A stretch of DNA of 64,000 nucleotides from Colwellia sp. RSH04 (GTDB taxonomy: Bacteria; Pseudomonadota; Gammaproteobacteria; Enterobacterales; Alteromonadaceae). This document shows, one piece after another, positions 45,320 to 56,696 of the stretch. Each line of letters opens with the position of its first letter. Position 1 is the first letter of the stretch. The notes beneath the pieces were generated by a model, which was given only the letters and a program-made list of their open reading frames with translations, made no database searches and was not told where the DNA came from. The position numbers and the translations under genes were made by a program. The stretch is taken from contig NZ_QXIO01000009.1 of NCBI RefSeq assembly GCF_003545765.1, positions 1 to 64,000 on the forward strand, written 5' to 3'.

Positions 45320-46441
45320 TTACTCTGTGATAATCGGGGTTTCACAATGTACGTCAGCATTTTGAGCACGATGGCGTAAAAAGTGATCCATTAATGTTAA
45401 TGCTAACATTGCTTCTGCAATAGGAACTGCGCGAATACCTACACAAGGATCATGGCGGCCTTTTGTGATGATATCTGTAGATTCACCTGATAAATCAACC
45501 GTTTTACCACTTACGCCAATACTTGAGGTTGGCTTTAATGCTAAATGAGCAACTATTTGTTGACCCGACGAAATACCGCCTAAAACCCCACCGGCATGAT
45601 TACTAGCAAAACCATTGGGCGTTAATTCATCTCTGTGCTCAGAGCCTTTTTGATCAACTACACCAAAACCATCACCAATTTCTACGCCTTTTACGGCATT
45701 AATGCTCATTAAGCCATGAGCAATATCTGCATCTAAACGATCAAAAATCGGCTCACCAAGCCCTACAGGTACATTAGTAGCAACAACCGTTACTTTAGCG
45801 CCGATAGAATCTTTTTCTTTGATAATACTGCGTAACAACTCATCTAATGGTTCAAGCTTGCTACTATCAGCGAAGAAAAATGGATTTTCTTCAACCGATT
45901 GCCAGTCAACCTTAGTTAAGTCAAACTCTTCATTAGCAATAGCTGAGGCTTTAACGTCGCCAATTTGAGTAACGCATGCTTGTATTTTCATGCCAAATTT
46001 TTCAAGTAAATACTTTTTCGCTACAGCACCTGCTGCAACGCGCATGGCTGTTTCGCGCGCAGATGAACGACCACCGCCTCGGTAATCACGTAATCCGTAT
46101 TTTTGCCAATAAGTATAATCAGCATGGCCAGGTCTAAAGCTTTGGGCAATATTTCCGTAATCTTTTGAGCGTTGATCGGTATTCTCAATCATTAAACCAA
46201 TGGGTGTTCCTGTCGTTTTCCCTTCGAATACGCCTGACATAATTTTAACTTCATCCGCTTCTCTTCGCGCTGTGGTATATCGTGAAGTCCCTGGACGTCG
46301 GCGATCTAAATCAACTTGTAGATCAGCTTCAGTTAGTTCAATACCTGGAGGACAACCATCGATAATTGCCCCTAAACCTAATCCATGACTTTCACCAAAA
46401 GAAGTCACTGTGAATAATTTACCGAAAGTATTACCTGACAT
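45320..46441 (-). CDS. aroC: Chorismate synthase
   Basis: A 373-residue FMN-dependent enzyme converting EPSP to chorismate, the last shared step of aromatic amino acid synthesis. [32 protein letters not shown] and [18 protein letters not shown] are the three family signatures. It lies 98 bases after prmB on the same strand, a known gammaproteobacterial order. Outside the RutR-like cluster. Confidence 0.98.
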   Translation of the reverse strand: MSGNTFGKLFTVTSFGESHGLGLGAIIDGCPPGIELTEADLQVDLDRRRPGTSRYTTARREADEVKIMSGVFEGKTTGTPIGLMIENTDQRSKDYGNIAQSFRPGHADYTYWQKYGLRDYRGGGRSSARETAMRVAAGAVAKKYLLEKFGMKIQACVTQIGDVKASAIANEEFDLTKVDWQSVEENPFFFADSSKLEPLDELLRSIIKEKDSIGAKVTVVATNVPVGLGEPIFDRLDADIAHGLMSINAVKGVEIGDGFGVVDQKGSEHRDELTPNGFASNHAGGVLGGISSGQQIVAHLALKPTSSIGVSGKTVDLSGESTDIITKGRHDPCVGIRAVPIAEAMLALTLMDHFLRHRAQNADVHCETPIITE

Positions 46442-46539
46442 GCTACAAACCGCCTGTATTTATATGCTTTATGTTTACCTAGTAATCAAGGTATTCAATA
46501 ATGTTTAATGTTCTTTTTTCTATTCAACACTAATGTGTT

Positions 46540-47481
46540 TTAACTTTTCAAGGCTGCCTTAAAAAGTGTTCTATGCTTTACTAATTGCGTTTTAGTGAGT
46601 AAAAACACGCCATGGCCACCTCGTTCAAAGCTTAACCATGAAAAATCAACCTCTGGATAAAGTGCTTCAACATGTATTTGCGAATTACCGACTTCACATA
46701 TTAGCAGGCCATCATCATTTAAATGCTCTGCGCTCTCAGCTAATATCACACGGACAATATCAAGACCATCTGAGCCACACCCTAACCCCATTTCGGGCTC
46801 GTGCGTGAACTCTGCGGGTAAACTATCAATGTCTTGTTGATCAACATAAGGCGGATTTGTCACAATTAAATCATACTTTTGCCCCTTAACCCCAGAGAAA
46901 ACATCAGATTGAATTGGAATAACTTGTTCACTTAAGCCATGATTTTCAATATTTAATTGCGCAACATTAAGTGCATCAACCGATAGGTCAAGGGCATCAA
47001 CGTCTGCTTCAGGAAAATAGCTTGCACAAGCAATAGCGATACAACCACTACCAGTACATAAATCTAATATACGTTTTGGTGGTTTTTCACTGTTGATATA
47101 TGGCGAGAATTTATTCTCAATAAGTTCCCCTATAGGAGAACGAGGGACTAAAACGCGTTCATCAACATAAAAAGGTAGTTTAGCAAAATAAGCAAGGTTA
47201 GTTATATAAGGAACTGGCAGCTGCTCGGTAATACGTTGTTCGAACAGTCCTAATATCTGTTGTTTTTCATTCGTTAATAACCGGCAATTCATAACGGTTT
47301 CATCTAATTCATCAGGTAAAGATAACGCATACATTATCAACGTGAGCGCTTCACTGAAGGCATTATCGCTACCATGACCATAAAAAAGTTCAGCCTGATT
47401 AAACAAACTCGCACCGAAGCGAGAAAAATCAGCGACTGTATGTAATTGAGTAAGCGCTTCTTCTAGGTTATCTAAAGACAC
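46540..47481 (-). CDS. prmB: Ribosomal protein L3 glutamine N5-methyltransferase
   Basis: A 313-residue SAM-dependent methyltransferase. ILDLCTGSGCIAIA is the SAM-binding loop and VTNPPYVD is the NPPY catalytic motif for glutamine methylation. The long N-terminal helical part (LTQLHTVADFSRFGASLF) distinguishes PrmB from PrmC. It methylates L3 during ribosome assembly. Divergent from smrB, as in other gammaproteobacteria. Confidence 0.97.
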   Translation of the reverse strand: MSLDNLEEALTQLHTVADFSRFGASLFNQAELFYGHGSDNAFSEALTLIMYALSLPDELDETVMNCRLLTNEKQQILGLFEQRITEQLPVPYITNLAYFAKLPFYVDERVLVPRSPIGELIENKFSPYINSEKPPKRILDLCTGSGCIAIACASYFPEADVDALDLSVDALNVAQLNIENHGLSEQVIPIQSDVFSGVKGQKYDLIVTNPPYVDQQDIDSLPAEFTHEPEMGLGCGSDGLDIVRVILAESAEHLNDDGLLICEVGNSQIHVEALYPEVDFSWLSFERGGHGVFLLTKTQLVKHRTLFKAALKS

Positions 47482-47559
47482 AGTTTGTTCCTATTAATTA
47501 ACAATGTGGTTAACTAGCGATATGCTTGTATTTCACCACCAATGATTTACACTGCCGCC

Positions 47560-48147
47560 ATGAAAGACAACGACTCATTACGCAGCTTACTTAAAAAGCA
47601 AAAGAAATCGCTAAAAAAAACCGTTTCAGAAAACGACAAATTATTGTTTAGCGATGCTATTGGTAAGGTCAAGCCTATGGTGGTGGACACCATACACCCA
47701 GTCAAAAAAAGCAGCAAGCCCAAAACCCATTTTGACGATAAAAAAAGTCACCAAGCTAAAGCTGAGTTTCATTTTTCAGATGAATTCGAGCCTAATTTGA
47801 ATAAAAAAGGGCCTATGCAATATGTTCGTGAAGATGTAGACAGTTTTGAGGTTAAAAATTTACGTCGAGGCTATTATGCGCCTGATTTAATTCTTGACCT
47901 TCATGGCTTAGCTCAACATCAAGCAAAGAAAGAAATTGCAGCACTTTTATTTGCTTGTCAAAAAGAACATGCCCAATGTATTTGTATCGTACACGGTATA
48001 GGTTCTAACATTTTGAAAAATAAAGTACCACACTGGCTAGTACAGCACCCTGATGTAATGGCATTTCATCAAGCGCCATTAGAATGGGGAGGCAATGGTG
48101 CTTTGCTTGCGTTAATAGAGTTAAAAGATAAATTTAATAAGGCCTAA
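47560..48147 (+). CDS. smrB: SmrB ribosome rescue endonuclease
   Basis: A 195-residue protein with a charged N-terminal tail and a C-terminal Smr domain (about 105-185): DLHGLAQHQAKKEI, the IVHGIGSNILK motif (HGxG) and HQAPLEWGGNGALL. SmrB cuts mRNA between collided ribosomes. Starting at ATG 47560 gives the tail seen in relatives; the ATG at 47542 is in frame too. Spacing of 60-80 bases from divergent prmB. Confidence 0.95.
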   Translation: MKDNDSLRSLLKKQKKSLKKTVSENDKLLFSDAIGKVKPMVVDTIHPVKKSSKPKTHFDDKKSHQAKAEFHFSDEFEPNLNKKGPMQYVREDVDSFEVKNLRRGYYAPDLILDLHGLAQHQAKKEIAALLFACQKEHAQCICIVHGIGSNILKNKVPHWLVQHPDVMAFHQAPLEWGGNGALLALIELKDKFNKA

Positions 48148-48188
48148 ACGGCTAATTAATGACACAAGCAACCTTGAAGAAAACTCTC

Positions 48189-48710
48189 TTAGCACAAGTC
48201 TAATGGTGAAATGAGTCGCACAACTTCACCTGTCATTCTAGTTACGTCGTAATCTATTTCAATAATAGCTGCTGTTGCAAAAATGGGAGCGTTTTCAGGT
48301 GTGGTAAGCTCTGCAACTAAATAACTCACCAATGGCATATGAGAAACAATTAGAACGGCATGGGGCTCTTTTGTTGACTCACCACTCATTTGCGCGCAAT
48401 ACCCATCAATATAATCATGTACCTGTTTTGCACTGCCACTAGGTGTTATAAAATCTAACGTTGAAGACGCTATGTGCGCATTATGTTCAGCCGACTGTAA
48501 ACTCGACAGCATAATAGCAGCAGTTTGCTGTGCTCTATCATAAGGACTCATAAATATTTCTTGAATATTCTTAGTTATATTAAGTAGCCACTTTCCCATT
48601 AACTGTGCTTCAAGTTGACCTTGTTTGGTTAACGTTCGATGAAAGTCACTTTGTGGCTGAAAACTTGAAATGGCTTGAGCTTCACCATGACGCATTATGA
48701 AAATTTGCAT
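48189..48710 (-). CDS. sixA: Phosphohistidine phosphatase SixA
   Basis: A 173-residue phosphoglycerate-mutase-fold phosphatase. MRHGEA at residues 6-11 provides the nucleophilic His; SPYDRAQQTA and VSHMPLVSYL give the other catalytic Arg and His. SixA removes phosphate from histidine-phosphotransfer proteins in the cytoplasm. AGAAAAAATGC is upstream. Confidence 0.94.
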   Translation of the reverse strand: MQIFIMRHGEAQAISSFQPQSDFHRTLTKQGQLEAQLMGKWLLNITKNIQEIFMSPYDRAQQTAAIMLSSLQSAEHNAHIASSTLDFITPSGSAKQVHDYIDGYCAQMSGESTKEPHAVLIVSHMPLVSYLVAELTTPENAPIFATAAIIEIDYDVTRMTGEVVRLISPLDLC

Positions 48711-48953
48711 TTTTTCTCCCGCACTTCAAAAATCGCGGATAATATCAAAGATTTATTTACTTTCTAGTTAACAAATAGTTGAGTCTATGATTATTTTACA
48801 GCTATAGTATTAGCATTACGCTATATTCAATAGCAATGACTATTTATATTTTGAAGCTATTCTCTTCAAATAAATGCTATTTTAATCGTAATTAAATAAT
48901 AATAACATCACTAATCTACGCTTTGCTGTATAAAGTGTTCTTAGGAGCCAAGG

Positions 48954-51794
48954 TTGAAGCAAAGCCCCAATGATTTAAAGAAATACCAACCGCTCACATT
49001 GCAAAATGGGTTACGGGTTCTTCTTATTAGTAATACTGAATCAGATAAAGCCGCTGCGGCTCTAGCCGTAAATGTTGGCCACTTTAATGATCCTAAAGAC
49101 AGAGAAGGTCTTGCTCACTTTCTTGAACATATGCTTTTTCTGGGCACAGAAAAATACCCTGATGGCAGTGAGTACCAGCACTTTATCAGCCAACATGGTG
49201 GTAGTAATAATGCTTGGACAGCCACTGAACACACGTGTTTCTTTTTTGATATTCAATCTACGTTTTTAGCTCCTGCCTTAGATAGGTTTAGTCAATTTTT
49301 TATTTCTCCACTGTTAAGCGAAGAGTTTGTTCAGTCTGAGCGTCAAAATATCGACGCTGAATTTAAAATGAAACTCAAAGATGATATCCGTCGTCTTTAT
49401 GATGTTCACAAAGAAACGATTAATCCTAAACATCCCTTTGCAAAGTTCTCTGTTGGAAATATAGATACATTACAAGATCGAAATGAACAAAGTATCAGTA
49501 ATGAAGTTCGTGCTTTTTTTGAGCAGCACTACAGTGCACACCATATGACATTAGCCGTTGAAGGGCCGCAGTCAATAACAAAGCTTGAACAAATGGTTTG
49601 TGAACTCTTTTGTGACATACCTAATTCAAATACGTCTATTGAACCGATTACTGAGCCGCTATACCTACAAGAACATCAAAAAATTCAAATAAACGTTTGC
49701 CCTATCAGAAACGATCATCAATTGATCATTAGTTTTGCCATGGGCAGTATTGATGAATTATATAAAACTAAACCCGAATCAATACTCGCTTATCTACTGG
49801 GGCATGAAGGTGAAGGTAGTATTCTGTCTCTATTGAAAAAGCAACAATGGGGTATGGGCTTAACTGCTGGTTCAGGGATAAATGGTTCAAACTTTAAAGA
49901 TTTTAATATCAGCATTTCACTTACCGAATTAGGTGAACAGCATATTGATGAAATAATTGATATTGTTTTTAGTTATTTGCATCAACTTAATGAAAAGGAT
50001 ATTGAAGGGTTTTATTATCAAGAAAAACAAAAAATATCTGATATTGCCTACATTTATCACGAAAAAATGCGCCCATTAGATAGTGTCAGTCAACTGGTTA
50101 TTAATATGCACCACTACCCCGTTGATGACTATATTTATGGTGATTACATCATGGAAGAGTTTGTCCAAACAGACATCCGAACTTTGCTAAATGCGCTAAC
50201 ACCTAACAACATGCGAATTATTCATATTTCGCAGAATAACAAATTCGATAAAGCAAGTTACTGGTACAACGCGCCTTACCATGTAAAAACGATTAGCCAA
50301 AGTAAAATAAGCCAGTGGCAGAACATATTAGAGGCTTCGTCTGCAAAGACAGTGCCTTTACAAAAAAATTGGTATCAGCAGTTACATTTACCACAAAAAA
50401 ACCCTTATATCGTTGCATCTCCTAAAGTTTATCCTAATCAGAGTAACACTTCTTTAATACCTGAAGTAATTGTCGATGAAAGTGGTATTAAGGTTTGGTA
50501 TAAACAAGATAATACTTTTAAGGTGCCAAAAGGTTACCTTTATCTAGGAATAGACTCACCAAAGGCGATACAAAGTATTGAAAACATAGCCATGACTAGG
50601 CTATTCGTCGATTTATATACCGATACAGTGATAGAAAAAAACTATGACGCTGAGCTTGCAGGTATTCATTACCACCTGTATGCCCACCAAGGTGGCGTTA
50701 CATTACAAATTTCAGGTATGAGTGAGAAGCAAAATCTCTTGCTTGAAAAATTATTAGTTAATTTAAAAAACCATCATGTAAGTAAACAACAATTCAATCT
50801 ATTCAAAAAGCAATCAATAAAACATTGGAAAAATAGCGATAAAAGTAAATCTATATCCCTATTGTTTTCTCAATTAAGCTCACTGATGCAACCGAATAAT
50901 CCAAATAGTGAGGCCTTAATCAATGCATTATCAAAGGTAAGCTATGATGATTACCTAAATTTTACCCAACAGTTATTTGCTAAAGTAACCATTGAAGCAC
51001 TAATACACGGAAACTGGTTAAGTAATTCAGCACAAGAAATCGCTAAAAAAATACAGCAACACTTCAAAGATAACATTCATGAGCAATATGCCGTTCAATG
51101 CCCTGTTGTTGATATTAGTGATCAAGAAACGTTGTTTTTACCCATACATTTAACTGAACATGATTATGCCAGTGTTATATATACACCAATGCAAACAAAA
51201 GATAACTTAACCATTGCCTTAACCATGATTACTAGTCACTTGCTTTCTCCTCTTTTTTTTCAAGAAATGAGAACCGAGAAGCAATACGGTTATTTAGTTG
51301 GTGTCGGGTATGTACCTATTAATAGGTATCCTGGTATTGCTTTTTATATTCAATCACCACATACAAACGCTATTGATTTAAGTATCGCAATAGAACAGTT
51401 TATCGATACATGTTTAGATAACATTTCAACGATGGATAACGAGAAATGGCATAATTTTACTCACGGTTTAGCCAGTCAACTACAAGAAAAAGATCATAAT
51501 TTAAGAATTAAAAGTCAACGGTTCTGGGCTTCAATTTGCAATAAAGACGATGAGTTTGCGCACAAAGAAAACTTGTTAAATACCATTTTATCGTTAACGC
51601 TAGAACAAGCTATTTGTTTTATTCGAGAAGAGTTATTTAGCACAAATTCACCTGACCGCCTCATTCTTTTATCTTCAAAAGCGAAAGATATCTCTTCAGA
51701 GCAAGGTTTTGAACAGGATATTTTAAATACACTAAGTGGAAAAATAATAACCAATCATTCAGATTTTACAAAAAATAGTCAAAGAAAATACTAA
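48954..51794 (+). CDS. M16 family zinc protease (pitrilysin/insulinase-like)
   Basis: A 946-residue protease with the inverted zinc motif HFLEH in LAHFLEHMLFLGTEKYP near residue 62 and the downstream Glu about 77 residues later, followed by four homologous M16 domains, the second half being inactive as usual. Similar in size and layout to protease III (PtrA), but no clear signal peptide, so it may be cytoplasmic and degrade peptides. It starts with TTG at 48954, with AGGAG six bases upstream. Confidence 0.93.
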   Translation: MKQSPNDLKKYQPLTLQNGLRVLLISNTESDKAAAALAVNVGHFNDPKDREGLAHFLEHMLFLGTEKYPDGSEYQHFISQHGGSNNAWTATEHTCFFFDIQSTFLAPALDRFSQFFISPLLSEEFVQSERQNIDAEFKMKLKDDIRRLYDVHKETINPKHPFAKFSVGNIDTLQDRNEQSISNEVRAFFEQHYSAHHMTLAVEGPQSITKLEQMVCELFCDIPNSNTSIEPITEPLYLQEHQKIQINVCPIRNDHQLIISFAMGSIDELYKTKPESILAYLLGHEGEGSILSLLKKQQWGMGLTAGSGINGSNFKDFNISISLTELGEQHIDEIIDIVFSYLHQLNEKDIEGFYYQEKQKISDIAYIYHEKMRPLDSVSQLVINMHHYPVDDYIYGDYIMEEFVQTDIRTLLNALTPNNMRIIHISQNNKFDKASYWYNAPYHVKTISQSKISQWQNILEASSAKTVPLQKNWYQQLHLPQKNPYIVASPKVYPNQSNTSLIPEVIVDESGIKVWYKQDNTFKVPKGYLYLGIDSPKAIQSIENIAMTRLFVDLYTDTVIEKNYDAELAGIHYHLYAHQGGVTLQISGMSEKQNLLLEKLLVNLKNHHVSKQQFNLFKKQSIKHWKNSDKSKSISLLFSQLSSLMQPNNPNSEALINALSKVSYDDYLNFTQQLFAKVTIEALIHGNWLSNSAQEIAKKIQQHFKDNIHEQYAVQCPVVDISDQETLFLPIHLTEHDYASVIYTPMQTKDNLTIALTMITSHLLSPLFFQEMRTEKQYGYLVGVGYVPINRYPGIAFYIQSPHTNAIDLSIAIEQFIDTCLDNISTMDNEKWHNFTHGLASQLQEKDHNLRIKSQRFWASICNKDDEFAHKENLLNTILSLTLEQAICFIREELFSTNSPDRLILLSSKAKDISSEQGFEQDILNTLSGKIITNHSDFTKNSQRKY

Positions 51795-51929
51795 AATTGT
51801 CGATATAGCAATAACATAGATTGACTTAACATAACAATTGCTTGTAATGTTTAGATGATAATAGTTTGTAAGAAGTACTTTTATTACAACTGATGATCTT
51901 TTTATTTATTTGATTAGTAGAGTTAGCAC

Positions 51930-54900
51930 TTGCGTATTTCATTTTTGAAAAATTGCTGTACAAGGATTGAACGACTTACTCGCTTAATGTCTCAATATTT
52001 ACTTCATAACAGTAAAGTGAGACTTCGATGTAGTATCGCTTTACTTTTGTCTATTATTTCCTCTTCTGTTTTAGCTCAATCCACACCAACCTCGGAACAA
52101 GAACAAAACTTTGAAAGCATTCCTACTGGCACATTAAAATTTAGTCATCTGTCATCAAGTGATGGCCTATCAAGCAGTAATGTTTTTGCAATAAACCAAG
52201 ATAAGCAAGGTTATTTGTGGATAGGCACAGAAGATGGATTAAATAGATATGATGGTCAAAACTTTAAGACCTATCGTCATCAAATCACAGATTCAAATTC
52301 AATAAGCGCAAACCTTATTAGAAAAATTTTTATAGATAGCAATAACACTCTATGGGTCGGTACCCAAAATGGTTTAAGTCGCTATAACCGTGAGCTGGAT
52401 AACTTTGACAATTTTCATCACCAAGAAAAAAACCAATATTCCCTAAAAGACAATGTAATTTGGGATATTTATCAAGACAATAAGTTTAATATCTGGGTAT
52501 CAACAGAAAAAGGTCTTCATACGCTAGAAGATAAAAACAATAATGTCTCTTTTAACAGAATAAGCATAGTCGGTCTAAATAAAGAACTCACTGAAATTAA
52601 AACCATTTATCATGATAAAGCTAATAATAATTATTGGTTCGGTAGTTTTGATAAAGGTATTCATATACTCAATGAGAATGTTGTTAATACAGATAGAATA
52701 AAAGATTCGTCTACTTATGCAGGGTCATTACAAAGCAAAAATAAACTAGGCTTAACTATTAATGCTGATTCGCTCTTTGAAATTCAAGCTATTGATAAAA
52801 AATTATGGTTAGCTACTGATAATGGTGTATATATCATAAAGGTTGATAGCAATAATAATTATACCCTCACCTCTCATATAACAACCGAGCACGGTTTATT
52901 ATCAAATCATGTAAGAGCCATAGAGCAATACGATAATAATCATGTGTGGCTAGCAACAGATAAAGGTTTAAATGTTATCAGTTTGATAACAAATGAAATA
53001 ACGTCTCATCAAAATAGCAGCGACAGCTTCTCTTTATCTGAAAACTGGTTAATGGCAAGTTTTAAAGATAAAAACAATACATTATGGCTTGCAACATATG
53101 GCGGAGGTTTAAATAAATACTCACCTTTAACCGCTAAGTTTCACCATGAATTATCGATTGAAAGTAAAAACTATAGAGTGGAATCTTTTGCTGAGATGCC
53201 AGATGGAACGATCTATATTTCAACAGAGCGACACGGTTTATTTAAGCTTAAAAATAATGAAATATCTCCAATAACCCTTTCAATAAAAGAGAATATTTGG
53301 CAAATAATTAGAATTAAATCACATTTATATTTAAGAACTGAATTAGGAAAATTATATAAGTTTTCAACAAAAACTAAGAGTGCTGAAGAAATTCCAATTT
53401 GGAATAAAAAATCTAAGTTCACGATTAATCAAAGATTAATCGCTATTAATAACTCAGCATGGTTTATCAATAAAGATAAAGTTCTAACAAAATTCAATAC
53501 TATAAATTATAGCTTTCAAATACTACCTCACCTAAGCAATCTTATTACATTACAACGTGATGGTAATAATATTTGGTTAACTAACGAATCAAGAGAATTA
53601 ATCGTTGTTAATACTCTTGATAGCTCTTCTATTAGTATGAAATTAACAATACCTAAAGGAATAGATGTAAAGCAAATATCTAGTATCGCTATTGGTAAAA
53701 AGTACATATGGTTAGGTACAAACTCTCAAGGTGTAATTTTAATTAATAAAGAAAGTAAGCAAGTAGCGATATTTAATGAAAATAATAAATTAAAGAATAA
53801 CTATATAGCTTCAATATTAATTGATTCAGAAGATAGAGCATGGGTAGCTACAAATAAAAATATTTCTGTCATTTTTCCTGAAAAATCAGAAGTCACTCAT
53901 TTTGATAGTGACTTCTTATTATTTGAACCTGAGTTTATAAAATATTCTTCATTTAAAGCTAGTAATAATGAAATTTTCTTTGGCAGCCCTCAAGGTTTTT
54001 ATCACTTTTTACCCGAGGAGTTATTACAAGTTAAACAAAAGATTTCAACGCCTGTTTTAAGTAACCTTTATATTGCAAATAAAGAAGTCGTAATAAAAAA
54101 AGTTGACCATACAAATGTACCAGCAGATATCACTCTTTTAACAAAAATAAAGACTCTAGCTGAATTGCCTAAAGCTGCTAACAAAGCATTCTTTTTAAAT
54201 AAACACCTAAACAGTCAAACGAGCATAAGCCTAAATCATAACCACTCACCTATTGGCTTTGAGTTTGTGTCACCTAACGCAAAAATACCAAGCCAGTTGA
54301 AATACCAGTATAAACTACAAGGGCTTGAAAAAGGCTGGGTTCAAGCAGATCCAAGGAATAACATAGCGACATACACTAATCTAGCACCTGGAAAATACGC
54401 TTTCATTATTGAAGCATTCGATGTACAAAACTCAACAAGTAAAAAAAGTAAAAGTATTAATTTAGAAATTTTACCTCCTTGGTGGTTAACCAACACAGCC
54501 ATCTTTATCTATGCTCTCTTAGCTACACTTGCTATTAGTTTTATATTTCAACAAGTTAATAATCGTAGACTTTATCATTTGCGTATTCAGCAAAATGAAG
54601 AACGATTAAAGCTATCTTTATGGGGAAGTGGTGATGAAATGTGGGATTGGAATATATCCACAGGTAAGATTTATCGTTCGAATATCTGGGGAATGCTGGA
54701 GTTTCCACAAGACGGACAGCGAAATGAGTTTGGCAATGCTCAAGTTGCAGATAATTCAAGCCAATCTGACAAGACTAAAGCTAGCTCTTTCCCTTTAACT
54801 AACATTCATCATCATGATCTAAAACGAGTTAACCATACTCTTGATCAACACTTCTGTGACAGAACAGAACACTTTGAATCAACTTACCGAGTTAAAGATA

Positions 54901-56696
54901 AAAGTGGTCAATGGATATGGATATTAGATCGCGGCAAAATCGTTGAACGAGATGAAAATAATGCGCCTACACGTATGACAGGTACATTAAAAGATATTAG
55001 CAAAATAAAGCAAACAGAAGAAAGGTTAAAACTGTTTGCAAAATGTATCGAAAACATTTCTGACGCCATGGTAATTTACGATAAAAACTTCCAGTTAGTT
55101 GATATTAATAAAGCATTTACCAAAATTACAGGGCAACATAAAGAAGAAGTTATTGGTGAACCGCTTCAATTTCGCCTTTATCCTGAAAGCTTTACTTCTA
55201 ATGTAAAAAAAGAATTATCTGAAAAGGGCTGTTGGCATAATGAAATAGAAAGTAAGCGTGAAAATGGCAGCACCTACATTACCGATCTAAATTTAGATGT
55301 TATCTATGATGAAAACCATAATATTTCTCACTATGTCGGTATTTTTTCCGATATTACTAAACGTAAATCGACAGAAATAGAATTAAGAAGGCTTGCTAAT
55401 TCTGATACCTTAACAGGGTTACCTAATCGTTCTTTGTTTCAAGCAAATCAAACTAAATTAGTGAACAATAAAGACCGACACGCTTTACTTGTCTTTGACC
55501 TTGATAACTTCAAAAAAATCAATGATTCTTTAGGTCACCAAATAGGTGATGCGATACTATGTAAAATAGCTGAACGCCTCTTAAACTTAGGCAGAAAAAA
55601 AGATACCGTTTACCGTCTAGGCGGTGATGAATTTAGTATATTAATTGAAAAAACAAATGACATTCACACCATTACAACGATAGCGAATGAAGTTTTAACA
55701 ACAATAGCACGTCCGTTTAAAGTTAAATCTCAAGAGATTGTTTTATATAGCAGTATTGGTATTGTGCTTTACCCCGATGACGGATTGGGCCCTCATGAAT
55801 TATTAAAAAATGCAGATACGGCTATGTATCATGCAAAAAATGAAGGGGGCAATCGTTACCAGTTCTTTAGTGATTCTATGAATAAGAAAGCAGTACAACG
55901 CTTTAAGGTCGAAAATCTAATACGGTTAGGCCTAAAAGAAGATGCATTTACTGTTTTTTATCAACCTAAAATAGCAATTTCAACAGGGAAAATTGCCGGT
56001 ATGGAAGCATTAGTTCGTTACGAAACGCCTTCACACGGATTTTTAAGTCCTGCTGAATTTATTCCTGTATCAGAAGAAACAGGGCAAATTTTAGAAATAG
56101 GTGAAGTTGTACTCAGAAAAGCTTGTTTCGCTACCAAGCAGTGGGTTGATAATAACTTATTTACTGGTCGCGTTGCTGTTAACCTTTCTGCCGTGCAGTT
56201 TAGCCAAGCTAATTTAGTTTCTATGATTGAAGATATTCTAAACGAAAGTCAATTACCTGCTAAATATCTTGAACTCGAAATTACCGAGGGTACGGTAATG
56301 GACTCCCCTCAAAAAGCAATAGAGACCATGCAACAGTTAAGAACCATGGGAATCAGCTTGTCACTCGATGATTTTGGCACAGGCTACTCTTCGCTAGCAT
56401 ATTTAAAACAGTTCCCGATAAATACCTTAAAAATAGATAAAGCTTTTGTTGATGATATTGAACAATCTGAGCAAGGAAGAAATATGGTCGCTACAATAGT
56501 TACCATAGCTCACAATTTAGATATGCAAGTAGTCGCTGAAGGTGTTGAAACGAATAGCCAACTCGACTTTTTATCCACCTTAGGTTGTGAGCAGTTACAA
56601 GGCTACTTATACAGTAAACCTCTTGCTGAAGATAAGTTTCAGCGATATTTACTGTCACATCAAATAACCCATAACTCTACTATATTCACGAATTAG
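51930..56696 (+). CDS. Membrane sensor with beta-propeller, PAS, GGDEF and EAL domains
   Basis: A 1588-residue protein. An N-terminal signal segment (about 30-50) is followed by a periplasmic two-component-regulator-propeller region (60-740, repeats like YLWIGTEDGLNRYDG), a Y_Y_Y domain (770-850) and one transmembrane helix (about 856-877). Inside are two PAS domains (about 890-1020 and 1030-1150), GGDEF (RLGGDEF near 1235) and EAL (MEALVR, EITEG, DDFGTGYSS, AEGVET). Both c-di-GMP domains keep key residues. The start is uncertain: TTG 51930, or ATG 51987 closer to the signal segment. Usually such propellers sense extracellular polymers. Confidence 0.93.
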   Translation: MRISFLKNCCTRIERLTRLMSQYLLHNSKVRLRCSIALLLSIISSSVLAQSTPTSEQEQNFESIPTGTLKFSHLSSSDGLSSSNVFAINQDKQGYLWIGTEDGLNRYDGQNFKTYRHQITDSNSISANLIRKIFIDSNNTLWVGTQNGLSRYNRELDNFDNFHHQEKNQYSLKDNVIWDIYQDNKFNIWVSTEKGLHTLEDKNNNVSFNRISIVGLNKELTEIKTIYHDKANNNYWFGSFDKGIHILNENVVNTDRIKDSSTYAGSLQSKNKLGLTINADSLFEIQAIDKKLWLATDNGVYIIKVDSNNNYTLTSHITTEHGLLSNHVRAIEQYDNNHVWLATDKGLNVISLITNEITSHQNSSDSFSLSENWLMASFKDKNNTLWLATYGGGLNKYSPLTAKFHHELSIESKNYRVESFAEMPDGTIYISTERHGLFKLKNNEISPITLSIKENIWQIIRIKSHLYLRTELGKLYKFSTKTKSAEEIPIWNKKSKFTINQRLIAINNSAWFINKDKVLTKFNTINYSFQILPHLSNLITLQRDGNNIWLTNESRELIVVNTLDSSSISMKLTIPKGIDVKQISSIAIGKKYIWLGTNSQGVILINKESKQVAIFNENNKLKNNYIASILIDSEDRAWVATNKNISVIFPEKSEVTHFDSDFLLFEPEFIKYSSFKASNNEIFFGSPQGFYHFLPEELLQVKQKISTPVLSNLYIANKEVVIKKVDHTNVPADITLLTKIKTLAELPKAANKAFFLNKHLNSQTSISLNHNHSPIGFEFVSPNAKIPSQLKYQYKLQGLEKGWVQADPRNNIATYTNLAPGKYAFIIEAFDVQNSTSKKSKSINLEILPPWWLTNTAIFIYALLATLAISFIFQQVNNRRLYHLRIQQNEERLKLSLWGSGDEMWDWNISTGKIYRSNIWGMLEFPQDGQRNEFGNAQVADNSSQSDKTKASSFPLTNIHHHDLKRVNHTLDQHFCDRTEHFESTYRVKDKSGQWIWILDRGKIVERDENNAPTRMTGTLKDISKIKQTEERLKLFAKCIENISDAMVIYDKNFQLVDINKAFTKITGQHKEEVIGEPLQFRLYPESFTSNVKKELSEKGCWHNEIESKRENGSTYITDLNLDVIYDENHNISHYVGIFSDITKRKSTEIELRRLANSDTLTGLPNRSLFQANQTKLVNNKDRHALLVFDLDNFKKINDSLGHQIGDAILCKIAERLLNLGRKKDTVYRLGGDEFSILIEKTNDIHTITTIANEVLTTIARPFKVKSQEIVLYSSIGIVLYPDDGLGPHELLKNADTAMYHAKNEGGNRYQFFSDSMNKKAVQRFKVENLIRLGLKEDAFTVFYQPKIAISTGKIAGMEALVRYETPSHGFLSPAEFIPVSEETGQILEIGEVVLRKACFATKQWVDNNLFTGRVAVNLSAVQFSQANLVSMIEDILNESQLPAKYLELEITEGTVMDSPQKAIETMQQLRTMGISLSLDDFGTGYSSLAYLKQFPINTLKIDKAFVDDIEQSEQGRNMVATIVTIAHNLDMQVVAEGVETNSQLDFLSTLGCEQLQGYLYSKPLAEDKFQRYLLSHQITHNSTIFTN

